From Bacillota bacterium (GTDB taxonomy: Bacteria > Bacillota > Clostridia > Saccharofermentanales > Fastidiosipilaceae): a DNA stretch of 6,381 nucleotides. Where the stretch lies: positions 1 to 6,381 of the forward strand of contig JAEZYR010000042.1 of NCBI GenBank assembly GCA_023442635.1, in the 5' to 3' direction. The notes under the pieces are model-generated. The model worked only from the letters and a program-made list of their open reading frames with translations. It was not told where the DNA came from and did not search any database. The translations under genes and the position numbers were made by a program. Of this stretch, positions 5,721 through 6,381 are shown in pieces; the stretch's first letter is position 1; every line of letters begins with the position of its first letter.

Positions 5721-6380
5721 TTAGGCCTCGACGAGTTCTTCGCTTTCTTCTTGGGCGACAACTTCTTCGATATCCACAGGCATTTGCTCAGCAGCTTGAG
5801 CCATCATCTCTTCATCGCTCTGACCTGCGTCGAACTGTTCGCCCTGGTGGCCTTCAATGATTGCGTCAGCCATTTTGCCAGCAATGAGTTTGACAGCACG
5901 AATGGCATCATCATTGCCAGGGATAACATAGTCGATCAAATCAGGGTCACAGTTCGTATCGACAATAGCGCAGATCTTGATGCCCAGGCGACGAGCTTCG
6001 GATACAGCAATGCATTCCTTGCGTGGATCAACCACAAAAATCATGTCTGGCAGGCGATTCATTTCCTTGACGCCACCGAGGTTGGCCTCTAGCTTTTCGC
6101 GCTCGAGTTGCAGCTTAGCCACTTCTTTCTTGGGCAGGTAGTCCAGCTGCTCCTCTTCGAACATGCGATCCAACTCACGCAAGCGCGCAATACGCTTCTT
6201 CATGGTTACAAAGTTGGTCAGCATGCCACCCAGCCAGCGATTGTTGATGTAGAACATACCGCAGCGCAAAGCTTCTTCGCGAATGCTATCTTGAGCCTGC
6301 TTTTTGGTGCCTACGAAGAGCACGGTACCGCCTTCTGCAGCGAGGTCACGAATAACGGCATAAGCTTCATCAGCCTTGCG
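5721..6380 (-). CDS. rpsB: 30S ribosomal protein S2 (5' end outside window)
   Basis: S2 is a late-assembling protein of the 30S subunit needed for S1 binding and initiation. The frame stays open to the right edge, giving 219 visible residues. About 50-55 N-terminal residues, including the usual GVHFGHQ region, are missing. The GTG at 6321-6323 is an internal Val of TVLFVGTKKQA and not a start; upstream in-frame codons read RKADEAYAVIRDLAAEGG, as expected for S2. Other family stretches are CGMFYINNRWLGGMLTNF, the coiled-coil hairpin around LRELDRMFEEEQLDYLPKKEV, LPDMIFVVDPRKE, EARRLGIKICAIVDTNCDPDLIDYVIPGNDDAIRAVKLI, and an acidic C-terminal tail rich in Glu. It is the first gene of the cluster seen here; its promoter and leader lie outside the window. 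Confidence 0.98.
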   Translation of the reverse strand, partial: RKADEAYAVIRDLAAEGGTVLFVGTKKQAQDSIREEALRCGMFYINNRWLGGMLTNFVTMKKRIARLRELDRMFEEEQLDYLPKKEVAKLQLEREKLEANLGGVKEMNRLPDMIFVVDPRKECIAVSEARRLGIKICAIVDTNCDPDLIDYVIPGNDDAIRAVKLIAGKMADAIIEGHQGEQFDAGQSDEEMMAQAAEQMPVDIEEVVAQEESEELVEA

Positions 6381-6381
6381 T

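Overview
This window is a conserved housekeeping block from a bacterium, most likely a Bacillota (Firmicutes) member of the Clostridia or a related class. The evidence is the gene order rpsB-tsf-pyrH-frr-uppS-cdsA-dxr, strong AGGAGG-type ribosome binding sites, a short (216-residue) EF-Ts, and use of the MEP isoprenoid pathway (dxr) rather than mevalonate. The genus cannot be named from the sequence. Base composition looks close to 50% GC by eye.

Layout. Positions 1-410 (+ strand) hold the C-terminal part of a MurE-type Mur ligase whose start lies outside the window. Positions 411-572 form a short convergent intergenic region containing a long imperfect inverted repeat. From 573 to the right edge every gene is on the - strand. 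In the direction of transcription these are rpsB (5' end cut by the window edge), tsf, a factor-independent terminator, pyrH, frr, uppS, cdsA and dxr.

How the genes work together. rpsB, tsf and frr encode the translation proteins S2, EF-Ts and ribosome recycling factor. pyrH makes UDP for RNA, and through it the UTP/CTP needed by CdsA and the UDP-sugars of the cell wall. dxr supplies isoprenoid precursors, uppS condenses them into the undecaprenyl carrier lipid, and cdsA makes CDP-diacylglycerol for phospholipids. The convergent Mur ligase fragment belongs to the peptidoglycan pathway that uses the undecaprenyl carrier. The uppS and dxr starts lie 1-2 nt from the preceding stop codons, which suggests translational coupling. 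The terminator between tsf and pyrH leaves almost no room for a new promoter, so expression of the distal genes probably depends on read-through.

I see no mobile element, CRISPR array, tRNA or rRNA, and no convincing new system. The points worth a second look are the 43-bp inverted repeat at 488-530, the terminator arrangement, an N-terminal extension on Dxr, an Asp-to-Asn change in the CdsA signature, and the end of the cluster at dxr instead of continuing into rseP.
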